Assembly: GCA_963971225.1 (NCBI GenBank)
Contig: OZ020269.1
Span: 9,988,201-10,052,200, forward strand
DNA: 64,000 bases
Reading direction: 5' to 3'
Origin: Melieria omissa
Lineage: Eukaryota; Arthropoda; Insecta; Diptera; Ulidiidae
Shown: positions 21,120-32,600 of the stretch, in pieces
How the letters are laid out: each line of letters opens with the position of its first letter
How positions within the stretch are numbered: the stretch's first letter is position 1
Position numbers and translations under genes: made by a program
Notes under the pieces: model-generated
The model's input: the letters and a program-made list of their open reading frames with translations, nothing else
What the model was told of the DNA's origin: nothing
The model's database searches: none

Positions 21120-21335
21120 TTCTACTATGAAATAAAAATAAATATAAAAAATATTGTGTGAAATTGTGTGCAAACCGAAACGTCTCTACGATTCCGTCTA
21201 ATTACTACTACTACTACTACAAGCGCTACTACTATTCGTATGCTACTAATTAACATCGCCACCAATTAACGCCAAATAAACCACCGCACGCTGTGGATAC
21301 CGAACCCCAGTGTACAGTCGGTAAACGCCAAAGAG
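21120..21335 (+). other. Candidate non-coding exon ending in a splice donor
   Basis: The stretch after about 21120 resembles a fly 5'UTR (AAATTGTGTGCAAACCGAAA, a CTA triplet repeat at about 21205-21240, CCAATTAACGCCAAATAAACC) and ends AAAGAG/GTACGT at 21335/21336, a reasonable donor. No long ORF. It could be an alternative 5' exon of the BTB gene or of a separate transcript; this is inference only. Confidence 0.25.
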
Positions 21336-22095
21336 GTACGTCCACTGTATTCTTTATTCAGCGTAAAATGCTGCCATATCGTTCTTCATTCCAGCATAGA
21401 TTTTGAGGTCAATAACTTACAAGAATAGAAATTTTAAACTTGTTTTGCAAAGAGAATGCGAAAATGAACTCAAATTTTGTTGGATTGAAAGTCCATCAGC
21501 GTTCAGCGCTGAGAGGGAAGCTTGAAGAAATGGTTTCAGTGTGTTTATACAATGTTAAGTCGTGCTGAAGGCTGAATTTAAAGTATTATTTTAAAAGTCA
21601 GCTCATATTGTTATAGTGGACAAGCTTTAGCTGAACTATACCTAGTTTAGTTTTCAGCTATCGAACAAATGAATGAACAATAGACAGTTTTAAAGCCTTT
21701 TTTAGACTACTTATAGGTCATTGTAGTCCAGAATGTGGCATTTACACACTGAAGAGAATAGATGGAGAAATAAGTTTAATATTTATTTGATGTTAGTTCA
21801 GCGGCATTTGGACCGCCTACTCTCAGATTTGAAATTTAACTAATAAATATCTGAGAATGTTTTTAACAAAAAAGTGTGTAGTTATTTGACATGAATTTGT
21901 TTCACCAAGACATATTGGGCTCAAATGATCTACCGCGAGTTAGGGAAATATATCAGACAGTTGCAAATGAAAACTGTTCATTAAATATAAAAAAGCTGAT
22001 TGACAATTGTAGGCCCAATTATTATTTCGATGTCTCGACTTGTCACGTGTTGACTTCTCATGTCCCGAAAGCTATTCTGCAAATCAGTTTTGTGA
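21336..22095. other. AT-rich non-coding stretch
   Basis: A frame from 21891 runs into the next mariner element and has no recognisable motif. Nothing else supported. Confidence 0.4.
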
Positions 22096-22097
22096 TA

Positions 22098-22618
22098 CGT
22101 GGGCAGTCCGATAAGTACTTAGCCCCACCGCCCGATGGTGCCACTATCGTAAGATAAATTTACTATCGTGTAGTACATCCTCGTAGACGGCTACTGTCAA
22201 AATTTCAGCCATATTGGATTTGTAGTTTTGTTTTGAATGCGTGTGGAAACGAACGTGTCCGCGGATTTTAGAAAAATGGAAAAAGAGAAATATCGGTCGG
22301 TGATTCGCCAAATTGGTCGCATTAGGCTACGAACAGCTGCCCCATCCACCGTATTCTCCAGATTTGGCCCCGTGTGCCTTCTTTTTGTTTCCAAACTTGA
22401 AAAAGTCACTCGCCGGGCAGAAATTTGAGTCGAATGAGGAGGTTATCGCCGCCACGGAGGCTTCCAGAAAACGTATTTTTCAGACGGGTTAAAGAAGTTG
22501 GAGCATCGCTGGGTCAAGTGTATCGAGTTGAAAGGAGACTAGGTTGTGAAATAAATATCCACTTTTCTAAAATTTTCGTTTTTCTTTTATAGGCTAAGTA
22601 CTTATCGGACCACCCACG
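22098..22618 (+). mobile_element. Internally deleted mariner, copy 1
   Basis: TA at 22096-22097 and 22619-22620 flank 521 bp. The ends read CGTGGGCAGTCCGATAAGTA and, inverted, TACTTATCGGACCACCCACG. Inside are the transposase start (ATG at 22276, MEKEKYRSVIRQIGRI) fused directly to its C-terminal part (in another frame, YEQLPHPPYSPDLAP, then FESNEEVIAATEA, then KKLEHRWVKCIELKG). The last block is the classic mariner C-terminus. The middle of the gene, with the first two catalytic Asp residues, is missing. The copy at 48101-48623 has the same deletion junction. Confidence 0.93.
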
Positions 22619-22620
22619 TA

Positions 22621-23010
22621 GAAAGAGAGTTTCGATTCAGTAACTTATCTAATTAAAAACATACTATAGAACTTGGATAACTCCGTACACAGTTCTAAGA
22701 GCCACAAAAGCATTTGGAGCTAATTTTTCATTAGTTTCTCCCAGTTGGCCATCGTGCATCTTCCTTCTACGCATTTACGACAATAAACTTACCCATTAAC
22801 CCATTATGAAAATTCATATAGAATCTTTGAAAGTAATCGAAAAAGTTAAGGCATTGAAAAGAAAATTGCTAGATACAGAAAATGTTTTAATACATTTTAT
22901 TTATTTCATGAAATTGTCACAATTGGCATTTTGATAACTTTTTGCGCAATAGTCACCCTTAGTGGCGTTGGATTTTATGGAGTTTAAGATAAAATGTTTT
23001 GTCAACTGAG
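22621..23010. other. AT-rich spacer
   Basis: No open frame or repeat recognised between the mariner and the tandem duplication. Confidence 0.4.
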
Positions 23011-23236
23011 CAAGAGATGTAATAATCCAGGGCTGGTTTAAATGGTTTCAAAAATCTGTTTAAACTTTAAAGTCGAATGTGTTGCTTTCAGCAGCCAAGG
23101 TTTTCCACAACTGTGCAAGAGCTGTAATAATCCAGGGATGGTTTCAATACTTTCAAAAATCTGTTTATACTTTAAAGTCGAGCGTATTGCTTTCGGTATG
23201 TTGACGCTCCTTTCAGCAGCAAAAGTTTTCCTTGTT
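23011..23236. repeat. Two-copy diverged tandem duplication
   Basis: A unit of about 105 bp is repeated: CAAGAGATGTAATAATCCAG at 23011 and CAAGAGCTGTAATAATCCAG at 23116, each followed by GG(C/A)TGGTTT, CAAAAATCTGTTTA and CTTTAAAGTCGA. The second copy has an extra ~19 bases after GCTTTC. Both are non-coding. Confidence 0.7.
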
Positions 23237-23544
23237 TAATGACAGTTTTCCAAGTGCCGATATAACTTTGGTCGCTAATCTTTAGACGCTTTGGGAAAAA
23301 TATGGTGCTGGTGATGCTGTAAATGAGTTCAGAAAATTCCTCGAGAAACCTTAGATACAGTTGGAATTTCAGGTACAGGTATCGCATATCTTATAGTCAT
23401 TTCAGTGGTTTACCTCTTTAACCAAAAGTAACCGCAACAAAAGAATTTGTATGATTGATAACGGTCAACAGAGCCTCCGCTTGCAATGTTTAGTTGACTT
23501 TGTTCGCCTTGACATCTTCTAAGGACATAGAAGTTACGAGTATA

Positions 23545-24401
23545 CAGTGCGTTTCAAAAATAAACGCAATAATATAATAAATAATAAGTTTGCCATGGTT
23601 TTAATATCAGATCATCTTCTATATTAAAATACCGTTTTCGCGTGTGTTTCTGTTTTCTTAGTTGGGTACAAGTTTTCGCGGTAATATCTGGTAAACCATC
23701 CAAATGGTCTAAAAATGAATCCTCCACAAGTCGCAAAATACACAAAAACAACAGTTTCATTTGTGAAGAAGTGGGTCAGTCGATTCAAAGAGTTCAGAAA
23801 TGTTGACGACGAGCCACGGAGAGGCAGGAAGAGAACCACTCAGAGCAAATCGGATAAGACGATAGTCCGGATGTTTGATAACACTCCAACTCCTTGCCTG
23901 AAACAAGCGAAGGAAAATTTGTCGCAGAAAAGAGTCGAAGTATCAACGGCCACTATCCGACGCAGGCTTCTGAAATCGGGCATTCCTCAAAGAAGTACCA
24001 TGTCGAAATCGCTATTGGGTAAAAAATGTGGAAAATTGTCTGATATGGGATAGAGAAAATTTGTGGTGGAAACACTAAATTGGCCATCTCAATGTTCAGA
24101 TGCAAACCCAATCGAAAATGTTTGGTTCTTAATGAAGCCAAAGCTTTGAGGAAAAATAATAACAACAAAACAGCTCATTTTGGCATTAAAACGGATTTCG
24201 AGAGGGGTTTCTTTGGAGTGCACTCAAAAATAAGCCAAAATTGTAACAAAAGATGCCAAGCTATTACTGACAACAACGGAGACTGGACAAAGTTTTGATA
24301 ATAATGCGAAAAAGATATTTGCACAACCTCTCAGAAAATATATACAATTCATACCTTATTTTGTAAATTTTATAAGCAACACTTATTTTTGAAACGCACT
24401 G
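23545..24401 (+). mobile_element. Internally deleted Tc1-like element
   Basis: TA at 23543-23544 and 24402-24403 flank 857 bp. The inverted ends are CAGTGCGTTTCAAAAATAA and TTATTTTTGAAACGCACTG. An N-terminal transposase part at about 23715-24050 reads MNPPQVAKYTKTTVSFVKKW (HTH), then DDEPRRGRKRTTQ and STATIRRRLLKSGI. It then jumps to a C-terminal block with NWPSQCSDANPIENVW near 24085-24125, followed by stops. The region between, carrying the first two catalytic Asp residues, is deleted. It cannot make a functional enzyme. Confidence 0.9.
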
Positions 24402-24403
24402 TA

Positions 24404-25240
24404 CTTGAAGTCATAGCATTAAGACCACGTGGACACGTTTTCATATCTTTTCGCATTTCTTACTTCTTTATTGCTCCATTGTGACAATTGCATGCTGAGA
24501 GCTGACCGTCCAGTGGAAAATTTTGCTTTACCATTGGATTCTAGATACTTTAAAGCTTGCACACTAGTTTCAGTTCTTTTTATACACAAACCAGGAAAAG
24601 TCAAATGATTTGGGGAAAACGATTTTCCGGCGCGATTTGATTAAAAACTTTTTCATCGCAGTATTACATCGTGTATTACAGATTAAATTGGATACTGAAT
24701 CTTGCCGTAGTTTTCGAGATGGTTTGAAATTGAATATGCCTTACCTTAAAATTACTTAGAAATTCGTCTAATAAAAATAAATGTGGATTTATCTAGCAGT
24801 AATATTTTATTTACACTAAACTGATTATGGCCTGACATCCAATCGGTACACATAAAGTTTTTAACTTCTTCGTTTTTCATTCCTTTCGGGCCTCAATAAA
24901 GATATTTCCATCTAACCAAATAAAGTTTGTAAAATTGTAAATGAAACAGCAGCGCTCTAAACAGTTGAAGTACGTGCTGAGCATGTCGGAACTTTTCTGA
25001 ATATGATTAAACGTTTCTATGAGTGTTTCTGAAATTTGTTTATCTTCTTCAAACAATTGTAAAATTATAAAGTTAATCTACTGGTACTAAGAATTTTCTA
25101 TTCAGAGGGTCATTTATGGTTTGAGTTGGGGGGGGGGCGGTCGTAGTCGTTAACATGTCTGCAGTATGGAAGCGAAACTTGAGAAATATGATATGAGTTG
25201 TCATTTCGCACCGCACTATTCGCAAGGGCCGCTGCGCCTA
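24404..25240. other. AT-rich spacer
   Basis: No gene or element recognised. A run of 10 G lies at 25128-25137. Confidence 0.4.
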
Positions 25241-27598
25241 TGTTTTAAATTCATTTGCATGCGAATGATTTACATGAAACCTTTGAAGAATTGAATAAAC
25301 TACCGAAACGCCCATATTGCGTATGCCCGGCTAGTCTGTGGATTGCGAGGGGCTGGTGGGAGGAATGTGGCAGGGCAGCGGTGGCAATGGTTTATTTCGC
25401 AGCAACATTCCTTCTCTCTGCCACCGGGCACACCCATTTCCAGCTAAATTGTTGGCAAGCAACACTGGCCACACATTCTGTAAACTAATCAATAGAATCA
25501 AATCACCCATAACGCCAAAGAAAAAAAAAGGAAACAAGTAGAAAAAACAACTTGAGAAGCATGGAAAAAGTGGCAAAAGTTATTGACAAAACTCATGAAG
25601 ACGACGACAATGACAGCGTGTTGACGCCGAACATGCACTGCGGCGAACATGTGGCGCGTGGACTCATCACGGCCAGACCGACAAACAGACAGACAGACAG
25701 CGAACAGTTGGACGACCAGAATACCAAGAAAGCAACTGCAGAAAAGTTAGACTTGAATTTATGGGCAAAAGAAATGGCAAACTTTTGTGGTGGCTACACC
25801 CGCAACAAACTGCCAACTGGAACTGGACGCCACAGAGATGATTACGTCGATGATGGTGACTTGGCAGCTGCCTCTCGGGCCAGTTTGTGTGGCCGAACGC
25901 AGTTATTTTTATTTGTAATGTTGTTGCTGTTGTTGTTCTTATTGTTGCTTTTGTTGTTTTTGTTATGATTAAACATGGCCCTTTTGTGAAGAAAGTGCAA
26001 AGCATCGAAATTTAAATGTGAAAATTATTCAAAAATATTGCGTGGCATTTCTTCGTTCGATCTTCGGCTTACAGATATTTGCCGGGTTAATCCAGCAATC
26101 GGAGAAGTTAATCCCAGGCAGGCAACATTGGCGACAGCGGCGACGACAAAATTGAATTTCGATGTGCGCTGTAGGTGAAATTGAGCGGAATCGATAGGAA
26201 TTTCATTTCAAAAAATGTGCCACAACATGGGAATTGGCCGGGGATAGATTTTTTTTGCGCGCTTCGAGGATGATATCAGAAATCCAGAAATTGTCGGTGA
26301 ATTGAGTGCGACATTTTTCGATTCTATTATTGTTGTTGTTGTTTTCGTTTTGTTGGTTAGTTTGAATAAGTGAAGTGAAGCGAAGGGTCTTCAACTTCCT
26401 CTCGAATTTGCATCAAGTATTGGCATTTAATGAATGCAACAACGGCAGCGGCAAAGGGAGAACGAAGCGAGGCCAGCAAAAAAAAAACGGGCACAGTGGG
26501 CAGCGCTGGTGGTGGGAGAATCATAAATTCAAATGCCGGGTTTGAAGGGTCCCGTGCATTGGCTTAAGACAAACAGAACACGGCTGCCGGGAAGCATGAG
26601 CCGAAAAACAACAACAACGAGGGCATTGACAACAGCAGCAGGCGACATTTGAATTGGAGCTGAATTAAACGGACCGAAATCAGTTGAACTGTTGTTGTCT
26701 GCTTCCGAGCGCCTTGCCGTCCCCCTACACTTGGTTTTGCTCGCAGCTTGCGCTGTGTTGTGTCTCGGTCCGGCAAGTTGTGTGTGTGTGTGTGTGCGCG
26801 CTGTTGTTTGTTCCTCCGGCCTCGCCAATCAGCCGCCCGGCCTTCGCGACACAATACCGTCCCATCAAGACGACGAGCAATGCGAAGTAGTGCAGAAGAA
26901 AAGTGGGAGCAGCCCGTGCAGCTGGAGCGGCGCTTTCGCAGCGCCCAGACCAGCCCGGCTTGGCCCTGCTTGGCGCTGGATGGGTTGTTGGGTTGGTTTT
27001 TGATTGGCAGCACTGCAAAGTGCGCGGCACGACGAAGCGCGCCGAGAAGATAGCGTAATCAGGGTATTTCCGAGCTGTGATTTTTATTTTCAATTTACTT
27101 TACTTTTTTCTGTTCGACTGCGCGTCTTGCCCGCCTTCTGGCAGCGGCGGCGGCATTAAACCAAACGAGGCAAAAAGGCGCACAAGAGCGCATTAAAAAA
27201 TACACAAATGAGGGAAAGAATTGAACGAAAAAAGTGCGCAAAGGAAAAATGTTGAAAAGTATAAAAATGAAGCGAGGCGGCGGCGAGCGCGCAATTGTAG
27301 CCGAGTAAAGTTTGTGTGCGAAAAGCGCAAGTTTTATGCTAAAGCAGCGCAACAGACCGATGCAAGGGTAAAGCGCCTCTATCTACGTTGCAGACGGGCG
27401 GACAAGGGCAGCCGTGCCTGGGGGGTGGGGGCGCTGTGGCAAAGGAAAAAAGAAAGCTGCCTTTTTATGTATTTTTTAATCGATCTATGCGCACCAACAT
27501 AGTCGCTGCCACAAGCCACATTTTTCTTTGGCTTCTTTTATGGAGCGGCGGCAGTGCAAGGCTGACGGTGGCGGTGACGGTGCGGGGCTGTGAATTGG
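25241..27598. other. GC-richer block without transposons
   Basis: Contains a TTG/TTATTG run at about 25916-25965, TTG repeats near 26330 and (TG)9 at 26779-26796. The 138-codon frame at 25552-25968 has a hydrophilic start but ends in poly-Leu encoded by the TTG run. I do not call it, though its first 110 residues are not low complexity. Other frames on both strands are spurious. Confidence 0.4.
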
Positions 27599-27632
27599 TA
27601 TAAAAGACAGGTCTCGCAGAGTGGGCTTAAGT
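27599..27632 (+). promoter_or_regulatory. Candidate TATA-box core promoter
   Basis: GGTATAAAAGACAGG contains a consensus TATAAAAG at 27599-27606, directly after a GC-rich stretch. A start about 30 bases downstream would fall in GGGCTTAAGTATTG (27623-27636), which is not a consensus initiator. The following ATG at about 27667 opens only a 35-codon frame. The element is a good match but short enough to occur by chance. Confidence 0.3.
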
Positions 27633-27639
27633 ATTGAAA

Positions 27640-28424
27640 CTGCGACTGGCATCAAGTGCTTTGTGCATGAATGCGGCTCGTGATTATTGCCTTTCGTGGC
27701 GGTCCGTCAGGCTATCGCTCTGTCTGTCAGTCTGTCGCACTTTTTATTTATTGAGCGCCTCTTCGTCCTAATTCCGCTTTCGCATTGCATTGCCGTTGGT
27801 TGGCGGGTGTAGGAGAGCAACGCTAATGTGGGGTATCATTGTATACAGAACTTGGAATCAAGCACAGAAAGGCGAGACAACTAAAAAGAAATTTTTGTGA
27901 CCCCTTTTTCGACTTTATTGAAATTTGTTTCCTGTGGTTGTTTCCAATTTTCTCTGTTTTTTTCTTCTTAAATGAATCTTCAAAGCTATGTGGGTTGTAT
28001 GCGTTGCGTTTTATGTAACTTTTCATTCAAAAGTTTTGTAAGCTTCAAACAAATTTTTTTGCGCACTCATTTTTGATAAGTTTTGTTGCTTGAAATTGGC
28101 TTCGATGTTGCTAGTAATTTAATTTACTGCACTTGCACCCTATTTTTATTTTTAGTGTGAATTTGTAACAACGACAACAGCACAAAGCTTCGTGTTGTTT
28201 GTTTGCAAATTGGCGCTTAATTTCCTTAACGCCTCAAAGTAGGCTTGCATACATTTAAAACACATACACATGGCTTGAACAGGGCCGGTTCAAGGGTGTG
28301 TATAGGCAGACGTAGATATTTTTATATATTTGTGTTCACACTGACCTCCGAAACCTGGTTTTTGCTATTGCAAACTTACAAAATACACATGAAAAACATA
28401 TTTATTACTTGTTTAGGCCACAAG
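27640..28424. other. Non-coding stretch
   Basis: Moderately AT-rich after 27.8 kb. No supported gene, repeat or element. Confidence 0.4.
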
Positions 28425-28874
28425 TTTATTTATTTATTGGTTTATTTAACATTGAGCATATAAGATTTCTCTTTGAAATGCCACAAAGAAAGCACAACCA
28501 CACAAATTTACAAAATATAGAATTACAATCATAATAAGTTGAAATACCATTTAATAGAGAATAATAAAAGATACAAATGAAGAACACAGAGAATGAAAAT
28601 AGATAGGTAAAAATATAGGGATGGAATCAAGAGAAGTGCTGAGAGATTAGAAGCTTAACTCTTTTGGGACGAGTTTAATTTTGAATCCAAAATACTCTCA
28701 GTAGAAATATTCTCATGCTATGAATGTTGAGGTTAGACAATTCTTTTGAATGCTAACAAATTCTGAAATCATCCTTTTATGCGGAAACACCGAAATCGAT
28801 CAAATATTTTGCGTGGAACGTAAGATTTGAATAATTGTTTTGAAGGGCATTCAAATCTTGCTGGGACGTACATA

Positions 28875-29439
28875 TAGGGTGGGCCACAAAAAATATTAAA
28901 TTTAAAAAGTCAATAAAAAATAACGGCTTGATATTTTTCAAAGATCTAACATTTATTTGAAAGGTTGTTTTATGAAATTTATTTGTGGAAAACAATTTCG
29001 GACAAATGACCACCACGGCTAAGTTTACAGTAGCTTATCCGATCCACCCAATTTTGGAGTACTTTCTCGATGGTGTCAGGCCTTATGGCAGCAACAGCAG
29101 GTTGAATCTCGTACTTTAGATCTTGAATTGTTTCTGGATGGTTGGCGTAACATTTATCTTTCCACAGAAAATAGTCCAACGGAGTTAAATCGCAGCTTCT
29201 GGGAGGCCAATTCACATCACCATTCCATTTTTTTTTGCCAAATTTCTCATAGTTTGGGTTGAAGACTCACCACTTTGCAAAAAAGTTTTCAATATTTCCC
29301 AGTTTTCTTCTAGCGAAAAGCGACCCATTTCGTAAATTTTAGACTTTTTACTGAATATCTGTCACTTTCCGAATGGTATTTGACGTTTCCAATGTCGAAA
29401 TATAGATAGTTCAAATTTAGGGCTAGATGGTCCACCCTA
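28875..29439 (-). mobile_element. Internally deleted Tc1/mariner-superfamily element nested in a retrotransposon tail
   Basis: The ends are TATAGGGTGGGCCA on the left (from 28873) and, inverted, TATAGGGTGGACCA on the right (to 29441); TA is probably the duplication. On the minus strand a start near 29330 reads MGRFSLEENWEILKTF, then SGESSTQTMRNLAKKNG, and soon reaches VNWPPRSCDLTPLDYFLW, followed by ETIQDLKYEI and a C-terminus ending HLSEIVFHK at 28979. The WPPRSCDLTPLDYFLW block carries the third catalytic position of this family. The catalytic middle is deleted. Confidence 0.85.
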
Positions 29440-29664
29440 TATTATCCCAGTAGTTACGAAAGGGTTAAATTTGTGTTTGCTTGAGACACTTTTGATTGAA
29501 ATTGGGAATGAATTCCACGTTCTAAGGACACTCACGAAAAAGAACCTGTCGGAATTAACGAAATTATGAATAGGTGTTGCTAGGTTCATGTTTCCACTTG
29601 ACTTACAGAACTTAAGCTTTAAATGGCTTGCATTTTGTAACTTGGGGCCCATATTTTCGGCCAA
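29437..29664 (-). pseudogene. C-terminal fragment of a non-LTR retrotransposon ORF2
   Basis: A 75-codon frame with FFFVSVLRTWNSFPISIKS resembles the very C-terminal part of jockey/CR1-like ORF2 proteins, where an aromatic-rich stretch with WN-x-(L/F)-P is usual. It is truncated at the front and interrupted at its end by the inserted transposon, whose TA lies at the last codons. Confidence 0.45.
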
Positions 29665-29690
29665 TAATTGGAAACGACACCGTCTTCTCC

Positions 29691-32600
29691 TTTCGCTTGG
29701 TTTGTTGTTATTGCTGCTGGTCAGTGCTGATGTTATTTTTAATATTCACCATTGTTCTTTACAGTGCGGCCTGTGTAGTACATACAGGACCTCTTTATGC
29801 GTGTATGCGTTTATATGTGTGTGTGTGTGTTTGCCGCTTAATGAATATTCTTTCAATGTAGAAGTCAGAAAAACATTAAGAAAGTAACACAAAAAAGAAC
29901 TCGAAATATAAATGAGCATTTCTGTGGCGGGCCGTTTCATCCCGCCTACGCCCCCCACTGTGTGTTGACGCCTATGTGCGCGCGCGTGTGCTCTACACGC
30001 GAAAAGGATAATGAATACTGAAGTTTTCTTTGGTTTTTAAATATTTTTATTGTTGCATTTTTGTGTTTGTTTGCTTGCAACGCCAGTGCACCTCAAGTGC
30101 AACCAGGCGACGTGTGCCGCAGCATTGTTCCATGTCCGTCCGTGTGCCGAACCCGAACCGTTGTCCATTTCCTCGTTCGTGTCGGCTAGATATTTGTTTG
30201 TTGGTCTGACTGTTTGCGTGTGTGTGGGTATGGAAAACGTGCGTGAAAACGAGGTAAAGAAGAAAAACAAAGAACTTATTGCATACATGAATGGAACGAG
30301 GAGGACGAAGCAACGAATCCATTGCATATCTATAGGAGCTTAAAATGCTGCGTGCCGTTGCATAAAAAACCCCAATGCAAAGACAATAGCAACAATTAAA
30401 AAATGACAACAACAACAATGAGTACGGTCGACCACAGCAGCACAAACAGTAGAGCGCAGGGGCATATCTTAGCTGTGGGTGGGTCGGAAGAGGTGGAAGA
30501 GTAAGCGCTAAATGAAAATGTTACTTAAAAATTACAAAAAACAAGCCAACACCAAACACAACAACAACAATACGAATCGGAACAGTAGCATTACAATACA
30601 ACGAAGTTGGCTTTGTTGGCTGCAACGTTGGCTTAAAGTTGAAATGTATTATGTGGTTGTTGCTGCAGCTGTTGTTGTTTTTGTTGTTGTTATTATTGTT
30701 GGCCGCTGGTTAGAAGCTTACGGATTATGCATGCGATATCAGCTTCAAGTCGCCTTGAAGCCTGCCTCCCCTGCTTTGCCTGCGTGCGTCTCTGTGCATA
30801 CAGTGCAATCCACTTAAGCGCTTTGGGTGCGCTCCCCTTGTTCAGCGCCGGCTCTACACCAACTTTAGTAACTGACACCGCCCGCTACACCCTTCCGGCC
30901 CGTTCCTTCGCCCCTCAGCTGCTGTGCGCCATGGTTGTCACTGTCGCTGTACGCCAGCACTGCTCGTCTATATGTCTGCTCAAGCTTGGGTGTGGTTGTG
31001 GCCGGGGGTGGGTGGCAGCCTACGGGCTGCACGCCGAGGGGTGTCAATTGCTCGAGCCATTGTAAAGCACTTTTGTGTCTGCATTTATCATCGCTGAATG
31101 AACAATCGACTTGTGCTTGCGCTTGCCTGCTTGCCTTTCTATGCAGTGGTATGTGTGCTATTGTGTGTGTATGCATTGTATCGTCACCTACTGCCCACCC
31201 ACTACGCCACCCACTTCGCATACACTCAACAAAGCTATAATTACATAAAGTTAAAGGAAAGAAAAATTTTTTCTCGATTTAGTTGCGCCATTGGCAACAC
31301 CACCATCACTACCACACACACACACATACAGACAGACAGACAAACAAATACACCAACTAAAAACTACCAACGAGAAAGCTGACTGTTGCCAGCGCTGCCA
31401 CCTTCTCGCCTCGCCTCGTCCTCATCAACGCCAACACTACCGCGTCCCTCCCGCAGCCGCCCTTTGCAGCCAGCTAAATGTCCCATCCATAAACCTCTTT
31501 CCTCATCAGCAATTTTTTCATTTTCATTTTTTTCTGTTTCCAAGTTTTTCCTTTTTTTTGTGCTGCCCACAGTACTTTTTTTATTTTAATTTTTTTCGTG
31601 CCAAAAAGCAGCAAAGTTGCGGGTTTTCCTAGCCACCTCCGTCCCACTGCTCACTTTGTCAACCCGCCCACTTTTGTGGTGGCGCAAAAATTTTCCACAT
31701 TTTTTCCTTTTTTCCACCATTTCCATTTTTGCAATTTTTTCCGCACGTTGTCGTTGCGTCCTTTTTGTTTTTGTAAAAAGATATAGATTTCGTTTCAGTG
31801 CCGTACCGCACCTTAACATTCCACCGGCGTCCCATTCCACTCGACGCACCGACGACACCCATTGCTTACACATCGCCGCTCATTTACCTACCCGCGCCGC
31901 GCCACGCCCCTCCGCTCCAGCCGAGTCAGTATCACCGAGGCTGCCCCGCTTTCGTTCACTTTGAAGTAAAAATTTTCTTCTCGAAAATGTTCGGACGTCT
32001 GGTCAAAACTTTTGCCTTGACTGGACTCGTTGTTGTGTTTGGTTTGTTGTTGTTATTATTGTTATTGTTGTGGCCTTATCTTGTGAGTGTTGTGTTTGGC
32101 TGTGCGTTGTTGACAAACGAGTTGAACTGAGCGCTGGACGCAGCAATTTTGCTTAATTTGCATCTTTTTTCTAGATGAGCAGCAAAAAATTTAATTTATT
32201 TTTTTAATGAGTTCTTTCTTGCGTTCACTTCACTCGCTGCGACTCCGCAGTGCGACTTGGATTAATTTCAACTTTTTGTAAACTTGTGTGAGAAACGGTT
32301 CGCTCGTATTAATGATGAGCGTCTTGGGCACCTTCGGCGAACTTTTCAAATTATGTTAAGAAAAATGCAAATTATTTGTATTTAATTCCATTTGTGTCGC
32401 AAGAGCAAAGTTGAAGCACCTCAAGAATGTTTGGGCGCCTAAAAGTATGCGGCACATTTTCGGTTAAATGATTTGCGGCAGCGCGCACACAAAATTAAAT
32501 CAGATATGTACGTACATGATTAATGAACGAAATGAAGTTTTTAAACAATTCCAAACGCGCTGGAAACGCCCAAAAGCATGCCACACTAAACGGCTTATGG

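Larger units (their letters stand above)
28425..29690 (-). mobile_element. 3' fragment of a non-LTR retrotransposon, split by a later insertion
   Basis: On the minus strand, a short coding tail (29437-29664) is followed by about 450 bases of 3'UTR that end in an AATAAA-rich tail (plus-strand TTTATTTATTTATTGGTTTA at 28425-28444). The element at 28875-29439 sits inside it, so the original order is coding tail, insertion, 3'UTR. The 5' limit near 29690 is approximate. Clade not assigned. Confidence 0.55.

Noticed and set aside
25552..25968. 138-codon frame with a hydrophilic N-terminal part
   Set aside because: Ends in poly-Leu from a TTG repeat; no family recognised and no splice signals. Kept out of the gene list, though it is the least repetitive of the long frames.
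31926..31960. TCAGTA initiator-like sequence before the 31987 ORF
   Set aside because: No DPE at +28 and no TATA; a six-base match alone is common.
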